A stretch of DNA of 64,000 bases from 'Nostoc azollae' 0708. GTDB taxonomy: Bacteria; Cyanobacteriota; Cyanobacteriia; Cyanobacteriales; Nostocaceae. Below are positions 40,729-49,756 of this stretch, in pieces; position 1 is the stretch's first letter; each line of letters opens with the position of its first letter. Made by a program: the position numbers and the translations under genes. The notes under the pieces are model-generated. The model was given only the letters and a program-made list of their open reading frames with translations. It made no database searches and was not told the DNA's origin. Location: contig NC_014248.1 in assembly GCF_000196515.1 (NCBI RefSeq), positions 4,468,001 to 4,532,000 of the forward strand. Reading direction: 5' to 3'.

Positions 40729-41409
40729 TTAATTCTCACCCTTTATCTCGTCATACTTAGCTTTTACAGCCTGGATATCCTGCCACATCAACCATTTTGG
40801 CGAACCTTTTTCCCGTGATGGGTTACGCAATAAATAGGAAGGGTGGAAAATTGGCATACATAAACGCCCTTCCGACTCTAGCCATTGTCCGCGAATTTTC
40901 GTAATTCCTTGTTTACTTCCTGTAATGCCTTTAACAGCAGTTGCACCAGTTAATAAGATGATTTTCGGGTCAACTAAACGTATTTGTTCTAATAAATAGG
41001 GTTTACAAGCTGCCATCTCTTCCGCTGTGGGAACTCGGTTTTCTGGTGGGCGGCATTTGTTTATATTACCAATATATACATCTTCCTCTGTACTTAAATT
41101 TACAGATGCCAAAATTTTCTCTAATAATTGCCCTGATTTACCGACAAATGGTAAACCGGTTTCGTCTTCGCTTTGTCCTGGTGCTTCCCCAATAATCATG
41201 ATTTTAGCTTGGAGATTTCCACGTCCCACAACCGCATGAGTGCGATTGTCCCCCAACCCACAACGACGGCAGTTGTTACAATGCTGTGCTAATTCCGGCA
41301 TATTCGCATAAGTTCCGGATGGAATAGGAATTTTTGCGTCTGTGGGAATCAAGTCTTTTTGGTTGAAACTTGATCCGTCAAAGAGACTGAGTTGGGTGTC
41401 GCTACTCAT
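40729..41409 (-). CDS. Uracil-DNA glycosylase, family 4 (Fe-S)
   Basis: Removes uracil from DNA. The 226-residue protein has the iron-sulphur cysteines (CNNCRRCGLG; NKCRPPENR ... CKPYL) and the active-site loops GEAPGQSEDETGLPFVG and HPSYLLRNP. The N-terminus carries a serine-rich tail. Complete and standalone. Confidence 0.92.
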   Translation of the reverse strand: MSSDTQLSLFDGSSFNQKDLIPTDAKIPIPSGTYANMPELAQHCNNCRRCGLGDNRTHAVVGRGNLQAKIMIIGEAPGQSEDETGLPFVGKSGQLLEKILASVNLSTEEDVYIGNINKCRPPENRVPTAEEMAACKPYLLEQIRLVDPKIILLTGATAVKGITGSKQGITKIRGQWLESEGRLCMPIFHPSYLLRNPSREKGSPKWLMWQDIQAVKAKYDEIKGEN

Positions 41410-41639
41410 GACAATGGGGATTGTGGCTGGGCAATTTCATTCAATTGGAATTTCATGGAAATTCTTGCAAAAGTCCCAAAATAACAATAATTAACCGCAT
41501 TTAACTGCGGTTAATTATTGATGATTTGATTGATGCAAGAGGTCTATTGTATCAAGTAATGGCTGTGGAAGGTAAGATTACAATGCTTCTGGTGGGGAAA
41601 TATCAGATCCAACACAGATACAGATACCAGTGGAAGTAG

Positions 41640-42353
41640 ATTTGATGCCTGGTTTAATGTTGATATATGAGTGTAAATATTCAGGTTTTGCAGAGTCAGA
41701 CCTTGAGATTCTCTTGCTTGTCTGAGTTGTTCACCAATTTGACGCAGACGTTCTAACCTTTGTTCTCCTGCTAGTTGTGCTGCTAGTTGTGCTGCTAGTT
41801 GACTTTTAGAAAGTTTGTGCCGTTTGGGAAGCCTGTTGCTTAGTGTTGGTGTTTTTGGTTGGTCTTTTATGGTTTCATTTGCTACTGAATCTGTTTTATA
41901 TGTTGGTGGTAAATTACTTTGTTTAGTCTCTATTAATGCTGGTTCTGGGGTGGATTAAATAGTATTTAAGGTTGGTGTGGAATTACTAGATTGTTCTAAC
42001 TTTGGATTTGGTAACTCGGTGTCATCTACTTTCAGATTGATATCTGTGACTGTCTGCTGTTTTCGTGCAAATCGCTTAAATGCTAAAGTGATGGCTTCTC
42101 TACCCACGGCTTTAAATAAAGTCTTGGCTTGTTCATCGGTTGAACCTAGTAACTTTTGTAAGTTAGCTACTGCTAGGCGATAAACTTTACTCTGGTATAG
42201 TTCAGATTCTATTTCTCTCAGTAGCGATCGCAATTCATCTTTACTAATTTGCACAGTAGAATTTCTGAGAATTTTGAAAAAATATGCAGATGCCATGGTC
42301 ATGATCTTATTCTCTCCGGGTGTCAGAGGAAAAAGCGGTTTTATCTGTGTCAT
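41640..42353 (-). pseudogene. HTH_25-type protein with internal stop
   Basis: The first 132 codons end at TAA 41955 (PTLNTI stop), but the frame continues STPEPALIETKQSN, then KLSKSQLAAQLAAQLAGEQR and LRQIGEQLRQARESQGLTLQ with NIYTHIS. The last block is the N-terminal helix-turn-helix seen in RodZ-like cyanobacterial proteins, here truncated before its membrane segment. QLAAQLAAQLA comes from a 12-bp tandem repeat (gtgctgctagtt). The N-terminal domain (YFFKILRNSTVQISKDELRS ... LGSTDEQAKTLFKAVGREAI) is unassigned. Confidence 0.7.
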
Positions 42354-42892
42354 TTATTCTACGATGAATTGCAATATCCGGATTTTCAGGTATCATTTTC
42401 GAGCATCTTTAGCTAAAACTCAGAATTATTACTAATATCATTATCTCTGGGAACAAAAAAGACTGATCAATTATCAACAGAATATTGTAATTATTCCTAC
42501 CAAAAGCACCAGCTAAATAATTCTTCCAGTAGAGGTGATAAGTTATTTATGACCATAGAATGTATATCCAGCCTTGTAAGTAAGTATGGATAAATACAAT
42601 AAATGGGCGCAAATAAACAGTAAAATATGGTAACTAAGGGTTGCCATTGTGAAAGTGAGGATTAGACATCTGGTTAACAAGAATGTAGAAACCTTGTATA
42701 AAATATCTCTGCAAGGGTTCTGGATACAGCATAAAGCAAGGAAATCTTAACAGGGTTTAAAATCTATCTGTAACTGATAGCGCATCACCGTGTATTCTCA
42801 TTCAATTGATAACCGCTATAATTGAATACTTTTCTTTAATTTATATATATAAGTATATAATATTATATGTATTGACTTTAGAGGAGATAAAG
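42354..42892. other. 539-bp upstream region of the RodZ-like gene
   Basis: AT-rich, no gene seen. GAGGAG at 42881-42886 is the ribosome site of the following GTG start. Confidence 0.55.
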
Positions 42893-43663
42893 GTGACTGT
42901 TTTAAATGATGCCCAACAAGAACAACTAAAAGAAATAACTGCCAATTTACAACAGGTCAGAGAGGAAAAAAATATCAGTCTAGAAGAAATTTCTGTTCAA
43001 ACACATATTCGACTAAGTTTTTTACAAGCTTTGGAAGAATGGCGATTTGAGGATTTACCTGAGCCTGTTTTTATACAAGGTTTTATTCGCCGTTATGCAG
43101 ATAGATTAGAACTAGATGGTACTGCTATAGCTAACAACTTTGAAATTAATTTTGCTCCTTTAGAATCTAATCATTCAATTAGAAAACCAAGTATTTATAT
43201 ACCGCTGTTTGTTCCTTACATTTTTTTATTAATAGCTGCTGCTGTGGGACTCTTCTATTTACTCAAAATAGATTTTAGAGATAAGTCATCAGCTCAGAAA
43301 CAAAATCCTATGTTGAGCGTTCCACAAAAAACGCTAACATCTCCTTTAAAGTCAGAAATATTACCATCTCCAAATACCGCTCCTGTTTCCACAGCAACAC
43401 CTTCTCAAACTAGTACATCTATTTCAGATGTTGCTGTTACTTTAGAGCTTAAAGGTGACTCTTGGGTACAAGTAAAAGCTGATGGTAAAACTGAATTTGA
43501 GGGAATTTTAACTAAGGGAGAAAGAAAAAATTGGACAGCCAAAAAATCGTTGACTGTCCGTTCTGGTAATGCTGGTGTAGTTTTAATTTCTGTTAATGAA
43601 GAAGAACCGAAACTATTAGGGAAAAATGGTCAAGTCAAGGATTTTACTTACAATAAACAATAG
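42893..43663 (+). CDS. RodZ-like protein (HTH_25, membrane segment, DUF4115)
   Basis: A 256-residue bitopic protein. Cytoplasmic HTH_25 at about residues 10-75 (LKEITANLQQVREEKNISLE ... FIQGFIRRYADRLEL), one membrane segment (IPLFVPYIFLLIAAAVGLFYLL), a Pro/Ser/Thr linker, and a C-terminal DUF4115 domain (LELKGDSWVQVKADGKTEFEG ... GNAGVVLISVNE). RodZ connects MreB to the envelope; cyanobacterial homologues may also act in cell shape. I chose GTG 42893 because GAGGAG lies seven bases upstream; the earlier ATG (42806) adds a hydrophobic nonsense leader. Confidence 0.85.
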   Translation: MTVLNDAQQEQLKEITANLQQVREEKNISLEEISVQTHIRLSFLQALEEWRFEDLPEPVFIQGFIRRYADRLELDGTAIANNFEINFAPLESNHSIRKPSIYIPLFVPYIFLLIAAAVGLFYLLKIDFRDKSSAQKQNPMLSVPQKTLTSPLKSEILPSPNTAPVSTATPSQTSTSISDVAVTLELKGDSWVQVKADGKTEFEGILTKGERKNWTAKKSLTVRSGNAGVVLISVNEEEPKLLGKNGQVKDFTYNKQ

Positions 43664-43690
43664 AAAACCTGACCACTAACCACTGACAAA

Positions 43691-45151
43691 TTAGGCTATT
43701 TCCGCTTTTTGAAGATGCCAAGTAGTTGATTGTTCATAAGAGTATGCTACTTGTAAAAGCTGGTCTTCTCTCAATACTTTGCCGATTAGTTGTAATCCAA
43801 TTGGTAAACCTTTGCTGTCAAAACCACAAGGTACGCTAATACCGGGTAAACCGGCAAGATTGACGGGAATAGTCATCAAGTCATTTAAATACATACTCAA
43901 GGGATCGGTGATTTTTTCGCCGACTTGAAATGCTGTGGTGGGTGCGGTGGGACAAATTAAAACATCTACTTGTTGAAAAGCTGTTCCAAAGTCTTCTTTA
44001 ATTAAGGTGCGGACTTTTTGTGCTTTCAAGTAGTAGGCATCATAATAACCGGCACTGAGGGCATAAGTACCAATCATAATCCGGCGTTTGACTTCTGTTC
44101 CAAAGCCGAGCGCACGGGTACTAGTGTACATGGAAAGCACGTTGTCTGCGTCAGGAGACCGCAAGCCATATTTAACGCCATCGTAACGGGCGAGGTTGGC
44201 TGATGCTTCCGATGGGGCGATAATATAGTAGCTAGGTAAGCCATAACGGAATCGGGGACAGGAAATATAATGAATTTCTGCACCTAAAGTTTCTAGTTCA
44301 GTGATCGCATTCTTTACTGCTGCTTCTACTTCTGGATCTAATCCTTCACTAAAGGTTTCTTTAATTACACCAATTTTTAGTTTTTTCCCTGCTTTCAGGT
44401 CTGGTGTTAAGCTGGCAGCGTAGTCAGGAATTTCTACTTTTAAGCTTGTGGAGTCTTGAGGATCATAACCTGCGATCACATTTAATAAAATCGCCGTATC
44501 CTCCACTGACCGACCAAATGGGCCAATTTGATCCAAAGATGACGCATAAGCCACCAAACCATAACGGGAAACTAACCCATAAGTCGGTTTCATCCCTACC
44601 ACACCGCAAAAAGAAGCCGGTTGACGAATCGAACCCCCCGTATCCGAACCCAGGGAGACAACGCATTCTTCAGCCGCTACAGCCGCCGCCGAACCACCAG
44701 AAGAACCACCAGGAATCCGTGAGATATCCCAAGGATTAGCTGTAACTTGATAAGCAGAGTTTTCTGTGGAACTACCCATTGCAAACTCGTCTAAGTTGGT
44801 TTTACCAACCATTACGGCCCCAGCATTGGCGAGTTTTTGCGTTACCGTTGATTCATAAGGTGGGACAAAATTTTCTAAAATCCGAGAAGCGCAGGTGGTG
44901 CGAATACCCTTGGTACATATATTATCTTTGATACCGATGGGAATCCCTGCTAAAATACCTATTTCTTCACCAGCAGCGATTTTTGCATCCACAGCACTAG
45001 CCTGTTCTAGAGCCTGTTGTGCCGTGACAGTTAAGAAACTGTGCAGTTTTGATTCTAATGCTTGAATGCGATCTAAAGCTTCTTGGGTAATTTCAACGGC
45101 AGAACGTTCTTTTTTTACTAGCTGTGTGTGCAACTCGCGAATGGATGCCAT
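43691..45151 (-). CDS. gatA: Glu-tRNA(Gln) amidotransferase subunit A
   Basis: GatA supplies ammonia for Gln-tRNA(Gln) formation through GatCAB. The 486-residue protein has the amidase catalytic triad: Lys75 (GIPIGIKDN), the cis-Ser near residue 150 ([10 protein letters not shown]) and the nucleophile Ser174 ([11 protein letters not shown]). Spacing matches characterised GatA. Intact; convergent with the RodZ-like gene. Confidence 0.97.
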   Translation of the reverse strand: MASIRELHTQLVKKERSAVEITQEALDRIQALESKLHSFLTVTAQQALEQASAVDAKIAAGEEIGILAGIPIGIKDNICTKGIRTTCASRILENFVPPYESTVTQKLANAGAVMVGKTNLDEFAMGSSTENSAYQVTANPWDISRIPGGSSGGSAAAVAAEECVVSLGSDTGGSIRQPASFCGVVGMKPTYGLVSRYGLVAYASSLDQIGPFGRSVEDTAILLNVIAGYDPQDSTSLKVEIPDYAASLTPDLKAGKKLKIGVIKETFSEGLDPEVEAAVKNAITELETLGAEIHYISCPRFRYGLPSYYIIAPSEASANLARYDGVKYGLRSPDADNVLSMYTSTRALGFGTEVKRRIMIGTYALSAGYYDAYYLKAQKVRTLIKEDFGTAFQQVDVLICPTAPTTAFQVGEKITDPLSMYLNDLMTIPVNLAGLPGISVPCGFDSKGLPIGLQLIGKVLREDQLLQVAYSYEQSTTWHLQKAEIA

Positions 45152-45328
45152 AAATAATTTTTCTCTTTATCATTCAGGTCATTGATTTTAGCATTTACAG
45201 GACTGAGGATTAGGGAATTTTCGTCTGAACTTCTGAATCCCATCGAGTCTTTTTGGCAATTATACTGTCTGTGTAATGTAGTACAGGGAATCTTGCTCGC
45301 TTTTTATTAATAAAAAACGTCTTTAAAT

Positions 45329-45745
45329 ATGCCTGCAAAAGATATTTATCACAATGCTGTTAAAAATGGCTTAATTAAAGAAGGCTGGATAATTACAAAT
45401 GATCCCCTACATTTAAAATGGGGTCAAAAGGATATGTATGTAGATCTAGGAGCAAAACAACTTTTAGCAGAAGAACAAGGAACTAAAAAAATCGCTGTAG
45501 AAATTAAAAGTTTTGTCAGTCCTTCAGAAATAGCAGACTTGAAAGGTGCTATTGGTGGATTTGTTTTGTATCGTGCTTTGATGAGTCGTCTAGAACCTGA
45601 CAGAATTTTATATTTAGGAATACGTGACGCTATATTTACAGCTTTATTTAAAGAACTGATTGGTAAACTTTTAATGGAAAGCGTAAATGTAAATTTACCT
45701 GTTTTCAATCGTGAAACTGAGAGGATCACACAATGGATACCTTAG
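45329..45745 (+). CDS. xisH: XisH-family protein
   Basis: XisH was named as a factor controlling excision of the fdxN element in Anabaena, but xisHI pairs are far more common than that element. The 138-residue protein reads MPAKDIYHNAVKNGLIKEGW with KIAVEIKSFVSPSEIADLKG, an E-x-K arrangement of PD-(D/E)XK nuclease-like folds. It overlaps xisI by 13 bases. No fdxN-element recombinase is seen here. Function as nuclease or partner protein is inference. Confidence 0.9.
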   Translation: MPAKDIYHNAVKNGLIKEGWIITNDPLHLKWGQKDMYVDLGAKQLLAEEQGTKKIAVEIKSFVSPSEIADLKGAIGGFVLYRALMSRLEPDRILYLGIRDAIFTALFKELIGKLLMESVNVNLPVFNRETERITQWIP

Positions 45746-46059
45746 ATAAATATCGCCGTATTATTAAAGAAGTATTAGTACCTTATAGACAAATCCCCTA
45801 CTCCTATGGAGTGATTGAATGTAAAACAGTTTTTGATTGTGAAAATGATAGCTATTTACTAATAACTGTTGGTTGGGAGAGTGCTAAAAGAATTCATGGT
45901 TGCTTAGTTCATCTTGATATTATTGTCTGGGTACAACGAGATGATACAGAAGATGGTGTTACTTATGAATTAGAAGCGGCTGGAGTTCCTAAAGATAAAG
46001 TTGTGTTGGGTTTTCAGCCGCAAAATGTTAGGCAACATACAGGATATGGTGTGATATAA
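45733..46059 (+). CDS. xisI: XisI-family protein
   Basis: Partner of XisH, 108 residues: MDTLDKYRRIIKEVLVPYRQ ... DCENDSYLLITVGWE ... VHLDIIVWVQRDDTEDG ... GFQPQNVRQHTGYGVI. The start overlaps the xisH end, so they are co-translated. Confidence 0.92.
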   Translation: MDTLDKYRRIIKEVLVPYRQIPYSYGVIECKTVFDCENDSYLLITVGWESAKRIHGCLVHLDIIVWVQRDDTEDGVTYELEAAGVPKDKVVLGFQPQNVRQHTGYGVI

Positions 46060-46087
46060 GGTGCTTTAGGCGAAAAGAGAAGTTTTA

Positions 46088-46311
46088 TTAAATTCTATCT
46101 AAACGTTTTTGAACCTCTTCCCAACTAGAACCATTTGTAGGTTTTTTTGATAATTTTCTAACCGTCGTTCTACTTCCTGTTGTTGTGCTGGACTTAAGGG
46201 CAGTTCCTCTTGTTGTTCTAAGATGCTATCCCATAAATCTTCAGCAAGTTGGATACGTTCTGCAATGCTGAGTTCAGAAATTTCAACTTTCAAGAGGGGA
46301 TGGAGACTCAT
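46088..46311 (-). pseudogene. Addiction-module component, 3' frameshift
   Basis: MSLHPLLKVEISELSIAERIQLAEDLWDSI is the antitoxin-like family often called putative addiction module component (TIGR02574). The open frame ends at 46099 as NLQMVLVGKRFKNV. One frame over, the normal ending is found: NGSSWEEVQKRLDRI stopping at 46088. The break falls at the run caaaaaaacc. No toxin gene is adjacent. Confidence 0.8.
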
Positions 46312-46494
46312 GAGTAGAGAATTAAGGTTGAGCTTTTATCTATTTTATAGCATTGGGGAATTTGACTGTTGTGGAGAAAATTGCTGGATATTCAGTGACT
46401 AATGTACTGAAAAATATGTAATTAGGTATAATATTCTCTAAATATACGTAAACACCTATGTATAATAGTTAGATATAGTATTGGTAGTAGTGTT

Positions 46495-46794
46495 ATGCCT
46501 AAAAGAATAAGTGAAATTTTTGGGGTTTCTGAGGATGATCTAAAAAACGAGGGTGTGTTTAATGGATTTATAGACCTAGATTCAGTGTTTTATGTTGATC
46601 CCCATCTTGTGAAAAATACAAAGATTCCAGAACTTGAGAACTCATACATACACTTCAAAAAATATTTTTCAGAAATCCTTCATGTTCTAGAGAATGTAAA
46701 AACTTCTGAAGATAGATTTTTTAGCACTGCTCATAAAAAACTGATATTTCCAGAATTATCGTTCGTCCTACCATTGGGATATTCCACAGGGTAA
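46495..46794 (+). pseudogene. N-terminal fragment of an unknown larger protein
   Basis: 99 residues: MPKRISEIFGVSEDDLKNEG ... FIDLDSVFYVDPHLVKNTKI ... FPELSFVLPLGYSTG, then a stop. The pattern suggests the N-terminus of a longer protein of a kind found in phage-defence islands; I cannot name the family. It is followed at once by a Uma2 fragment on the other strand, so the 3' part is probably lost. Confidence 0.4.
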
Positions 46795-46799
46795 AATCC

Positions 46800-47118
46800 A
46801 GTCCATCTACTCTAAATCAAATTACATCGGGTTGCAGTTCATTCTCATCATCAAGCCGTACAGTGGTTTCAACACCCATTTCCATGTTAGGAATAGATGA
46901 TTAATACAGACCGAGCCATGTAATAATTTTGGTATGAGGTTTGGCATGAGGTGTAAAGCGTAAAGGAGAAGCCACGTATACAATACCTTCAATGAATTCA
47001 GCTTTTTTGACATGGGCTGCAGCCGCATAACAACGTTCCAACTCTGAACGATGCAAGCAACCAAGCGATAGCCATTTTCAAGAAGCGGTAAATTTAGCGC
47101 AAATTTAGCAATAGTCAT
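46800..47118 (-). pseudogene. Uma2-family (DUF820) nuclease fragment
   Basis: In one minus-strand frame: LERCYAAAAHVKKAEFIEGI, VYVASPLRFTPHAKPHTKII, then a stop and NMEMGVETTVRLDDENELQP with DVI stop. Uma2 proteins are PD-(D/E)XK-like and very numerous in cyanobacteria. The visible 98-residue open frame in this place is a shadow of this remnant in the wrong frame. Confidence 0.7.
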
Positions 47119-47483
47119 CGCGTTTAAAAATATCTCAACCTATGAGTTGGAATATTTTCGCATAAAGTATGGGGAGCGCTCGCTAAATCGCAAGAATTTG
47201 TTAAGCAATAACTTAGTACAGTACGGCGTAAATAAAGTAACGATTCCAAATCGCTGAAAAGCTCATACAGTATTCATTTTGAATTTTGTTAGCGTAGGGT
47301 CTCCGAAGCAGATATTTTGTTAGCGTAGCTCTTCTGAAAGAAGCAGTTTGAATTCACGGCGTTACTAGTATAAGGATAACAAATCAACTGTTAGAGTATG
47401 ATATTGGAGATGGTAAACTGAAAGCGTTAGCTCCAGAGAGTATGACAAACTGCTCGGTAAAGTATAATTGAAGTTTAAGCAAA
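47119..47483. other. Repeat-rich region without a gene
   Basis: Contains a direct repeat of the form attttgttagcgtag (47283 and 47311 areas), plus cgattccaaatcgctgaaaagctca, a variant of which occurs at 49136-49163. No gene. Confidence 0.5.
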
Positions 47484-47654
47484 TAGACCTATTGCAAAAT
47501 TGTTTCTATGGTTATGATAGAGAGTTTTAGGTTTTATGTATTTTTGGTGTTCTTTGCACTCCCTAATTCAAACATAACCCTCTAACTCTAACTTTTGGCT
47601 AAAACAAAGACAACCCCCCCATTGTAACATAAAATTAATTCTGCAAGAGGTCTA
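47484..47654. repeat. MITE family 1, copy D (just upstream of dnaE-C)
   Basis: TAGACCTATTGCAAAATTG to ctgcaagaggtcta, opposite orientation to copy A. It ends 33 bases before the dnaE-C start codon, so the dnaE-C promoter is inside the MITE, upstream of it, or in the remaining 33 bases. Confidence 0.9.
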
Positions 47655-47687
47655 ATATCTAGAGATAGCTTAGAAAAGCTAAATAAT

Positions 47688-47795
47688 ATGGTTAAAATAA
47701 TTTCACGTCAATTCTTAGGTCCAGCCAATGTTTATGATATTGGAGTTGCACAAGACCATAACTTTGCGATTAAAAACGGTTTAATAGCCTCTAAT
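47688..47795 (+). other. DnaE split intein, C-terminal segment
   Basis: Residues 1-36 of the dnaE product. The block DHNFAIKNGLIASN ends with Asn36, the cyclising residue; the penultimate intein residue is Ser where many inteins have His, as is usual in DnaE split inteins. Cys37 (TGC at 47796) is the first extein residue. Confidence 0.93.
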
Positions 47796-49043
47796 TGCTT
47801 CAATAAATCGCATTCCACGGCTTACGGTTACGTCACTTATCAAACGGCATATTTAAAAGCCAATTATCCCTTAGAATATATGGCGGCGCTGTTAACCTCT
47901 AACAGTGGGGATACGGACAAAGTTCAGAAATATCTTAACAACTGCACAAGTATGGGGATTGAAATAGATCCGCCGGATATTAACCGTTCTGGGTTAGATT
48001 TTACACCAGCAGAAAAGAAGATTTTATTTGGATTTTCGGCGGTGCGGAATGTGGGACAAAATGCGATCGCCTGTATTCTGGAAGCAAGAGCAGAGGGAGG
48101 AGAGTTTAAATCTCTTGGGGATTTTTGCGATCGCATTGATTTACGTGCTGTAAACCGTCGTACTTTAGAATCACTGATTCAGTGTGGAGCCTTTGACAAA
48201 ATTGAATCCAACCGCCAACAATTAATTAGAGACTTAGAATTAGTATATGATTGGGCGCAATCCCGTGCTAAAGAGAGAGCTAGTGGACAGGGAAATTTAT
48301 TTGACTTAATGGGTGGTAGTTTTGCAAATAATAGTAATCTACAGAAATCAAATAATGCCTTTGAATCTGCGCCTAAAGCTGAAGTAACTCTGGATTTTCC
48401 CCCACAGGAAAAATTGCGACTGGAAAAGGAACTATTAGGTTTTTATGTATCGGCTCACCCACTCAAAGATATTAAACAATCATCATCACTGCTCGCACCA
48501 ATTAATCTTTCACAATTAGGAGACCAGAAAGATAATACAATGCTTTGTGCAGTCGTCATGCTGAATAATGTCAAAAAAGTGGTGACGAAAAAAGGTGATC
48601 CGATGGCAATATTACAAATAGAAGATTTAACTGCATCATCAGAAGCCATTGTCTTTCCTAAAAATTATGAACGAGTTAGTTCACTATTACAAGTTGATGC
48701 CAGATTAATAATTTGGGGTAAAGTAGACCGAAGAGATGAGCAGAATCAATTTATAGTTGAAGACGCAGAACCAGTTGAAAAAGTCCATATGGTAATGGTG
48801 GAATTGAATCCCCAGGAGGCTGGAACTATTGAAGTCCAACATCGGCTCAGATCAATTTTGAAGGAACAATCAGGAGATAAAGATAAAGTAAAAGTACCTG
48901 TAATTGGTATTATTAAATCAGAAAACCATTGTGAATTAGTACGTTTTGGACAACAATTTTGGGTACAAGATTCTTCTTCAACTGTGCAATCTCTCAAAAA
49001 TGCTCAATTCCCTGCGCATGTTAAAAAATTGACAGATAATTAG
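47688..49043 (+). CDS. dnaE: DNA polymerase III alpha subunit, C-terminal half with split intein
   Basis: The product opens with a 36-residue split-intein C-part, MVKIISRQFLGPANVYDIGV then AQDHNFAIKNGLIASN, and continues with the extein CFNKSHSTAYGYVTYQTAYL. This is the DnaE-C precursor known in many cyanobacteria: the N-part is made from a separate distant gene and the two join by protein trans-splicing to rebuild the replicative polymerase. The extein holds the helix-hairpin-helix region (about 60-160), the OB fold (about 315-385) and ends at KKLTDN. The 451-residue size is normal for DnaE-C. A MITE lies directly upstream. Confidence 0.96.
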   Translation: MVKIISRQFLGPANVYDIGVAQDHNFAIKNGLIASNCFNKSHSTAYGYVTYQTAYLKANYPLEYMAALLTSNSGDTDKVQKYLNNCTSMGIEIDPPDINRSGLDFTPAEKKILFGFSAVRNVGQNAIACILEARAEGGEFKSLGDFCDRIDLRAVNRRTLESLIQCGAFDKIESNRQQLIRDLELVYDWAQSRAKERASGQGNLFDLMGGSFANNSNLQKSNNAFESAPKAEVTLDFPPQEKLRLEKELLGFYVSAHPLKDIKQSSSLLAPINLSQLGDQKDNTMLCAVVMLNNVKKVVTKKGDPMAILQIEDLTASSEAIVFPKNYERVSSLLQVDARLIIWGKVDRRDEQNQFIVEDAEPVEKVHMVMVELNPQEAGTIEVQHRLRSILKEQSGDKDKVKVPVIGIIKSENHCELVRFGQQFWVQDSSSTVQSLKNAQFPAHVKKLTDN

Positions 49044-49202
49044 TTTGATCCATAAAATAAATAATAGCGGTAGCGTGGCATAAGCCATATTTCCCAGGTG
49101 GTAGTGGGGTTTTATGTTAAGTTGACCTCATGTACCGATTGCAAATCTCTGAAAAGCTCACGCTATATTCATTAATAGTAATATACTACTGAGTTCCTAA
49201 TC

Positions 49203-49756
49203 ATGGCAGTCTACTTTTATCATTCTCGTGATCAATATACTTGTTTTTCTAATTTCTCACCTCACGGGTTTATGTTAGATGATTTGTATTGGCTTACTAG
49301 GGAACATTACTTTCAAGCCCAAAAATTTCTTGGTACATCTCATTTAGAACAAATTCGTCTTGTTAAAACCCCAAAAGATGCGGCAAAAATGGGTAGACAA
49401 AGAACTCTTCCCCTGCGTTCAGATTGGGAACCACTAAAAGATGATAAGTAGGTAGACACAAATGAAGATAACTATGTAGCAAAATGTAAGTTACTTGAAA
49501 CCCTTGGGATTACTTGATTCCCCTTTGCTGCATTCGCCATGACATAGTTATAAATTTTTCCGCCCACCTACTTATTATGCGACAAGCAGTGTTATGTAAG
49601 CTTTCTACCCATGCAGATATTAGAGAAATGCTACTTTCTAAAGGTAATGAAGAAATAGTTGAAAATTCACCTGTAGACTATTATTGGGGTTGTGGTGCTG
49701 ATGGTAGTGGTAAAAATATGCTAGGCATCATTTTAATGGAAGTATGGGAAATATGA
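49203..49756 (+). pseudogene. NADAR-family protein split by a MITE
   Basis: 5' part: MAVYFYHSRDQYTCFSNFSP ... REHYFQAQKFLGTS ... RSDWEPLKDD. 3' part from about 49574: IMRQAVLCKLSTHADIREML ... VDYYWGCGADGSGKNMLG. Together they form a complete NADAR protein (YbiA-like, linked to ADP-ribose or riboflavin-intermediate chemistry) of 141 residues. Deleting 49446-49573 restores the frame exactly. FSNFSP and YYWGCGADGSGKNMLG are the conserved motifs. Confidence 0.85.
49446..49573. repeat. MITE family 2, copy inside the NADAR gene (128 bp)
   Basis: AAGTAGGTAGACACAAAT to GCCCACCTACTT, the same length and layout as the copy at 2596-2723. Its insertion introduces a stop codon at once (aag-tag). Confidence 0.9.

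Noticed and set aside
41768-41802. Tandem repeat as a regulatory iteron
   Set aside because: The 12-bp units (gtgctgctagtt) encode QLAA repeats in the HTH pseudogene and lie in its frame, so they are coding.
45329-46059. A complete fdxN excision element
   Set aside because: Only xisH and xisI are seen; no xisF-type recombinase and no fdxN sequence are present in the window.
46099-46140. Programmed frameshift in the addiction-module gene
   Set aside because: There is an A-run, but the shift would only restore the ordinary C-terminus, and simple decay explains it better in this eroding region.
46822-47118. 98-residue minus-strand open frame as a gene
   Set aside because: The recognisable Uma2 sequence is in a different frame of the same strand; this frame is a shadow of the remnant.
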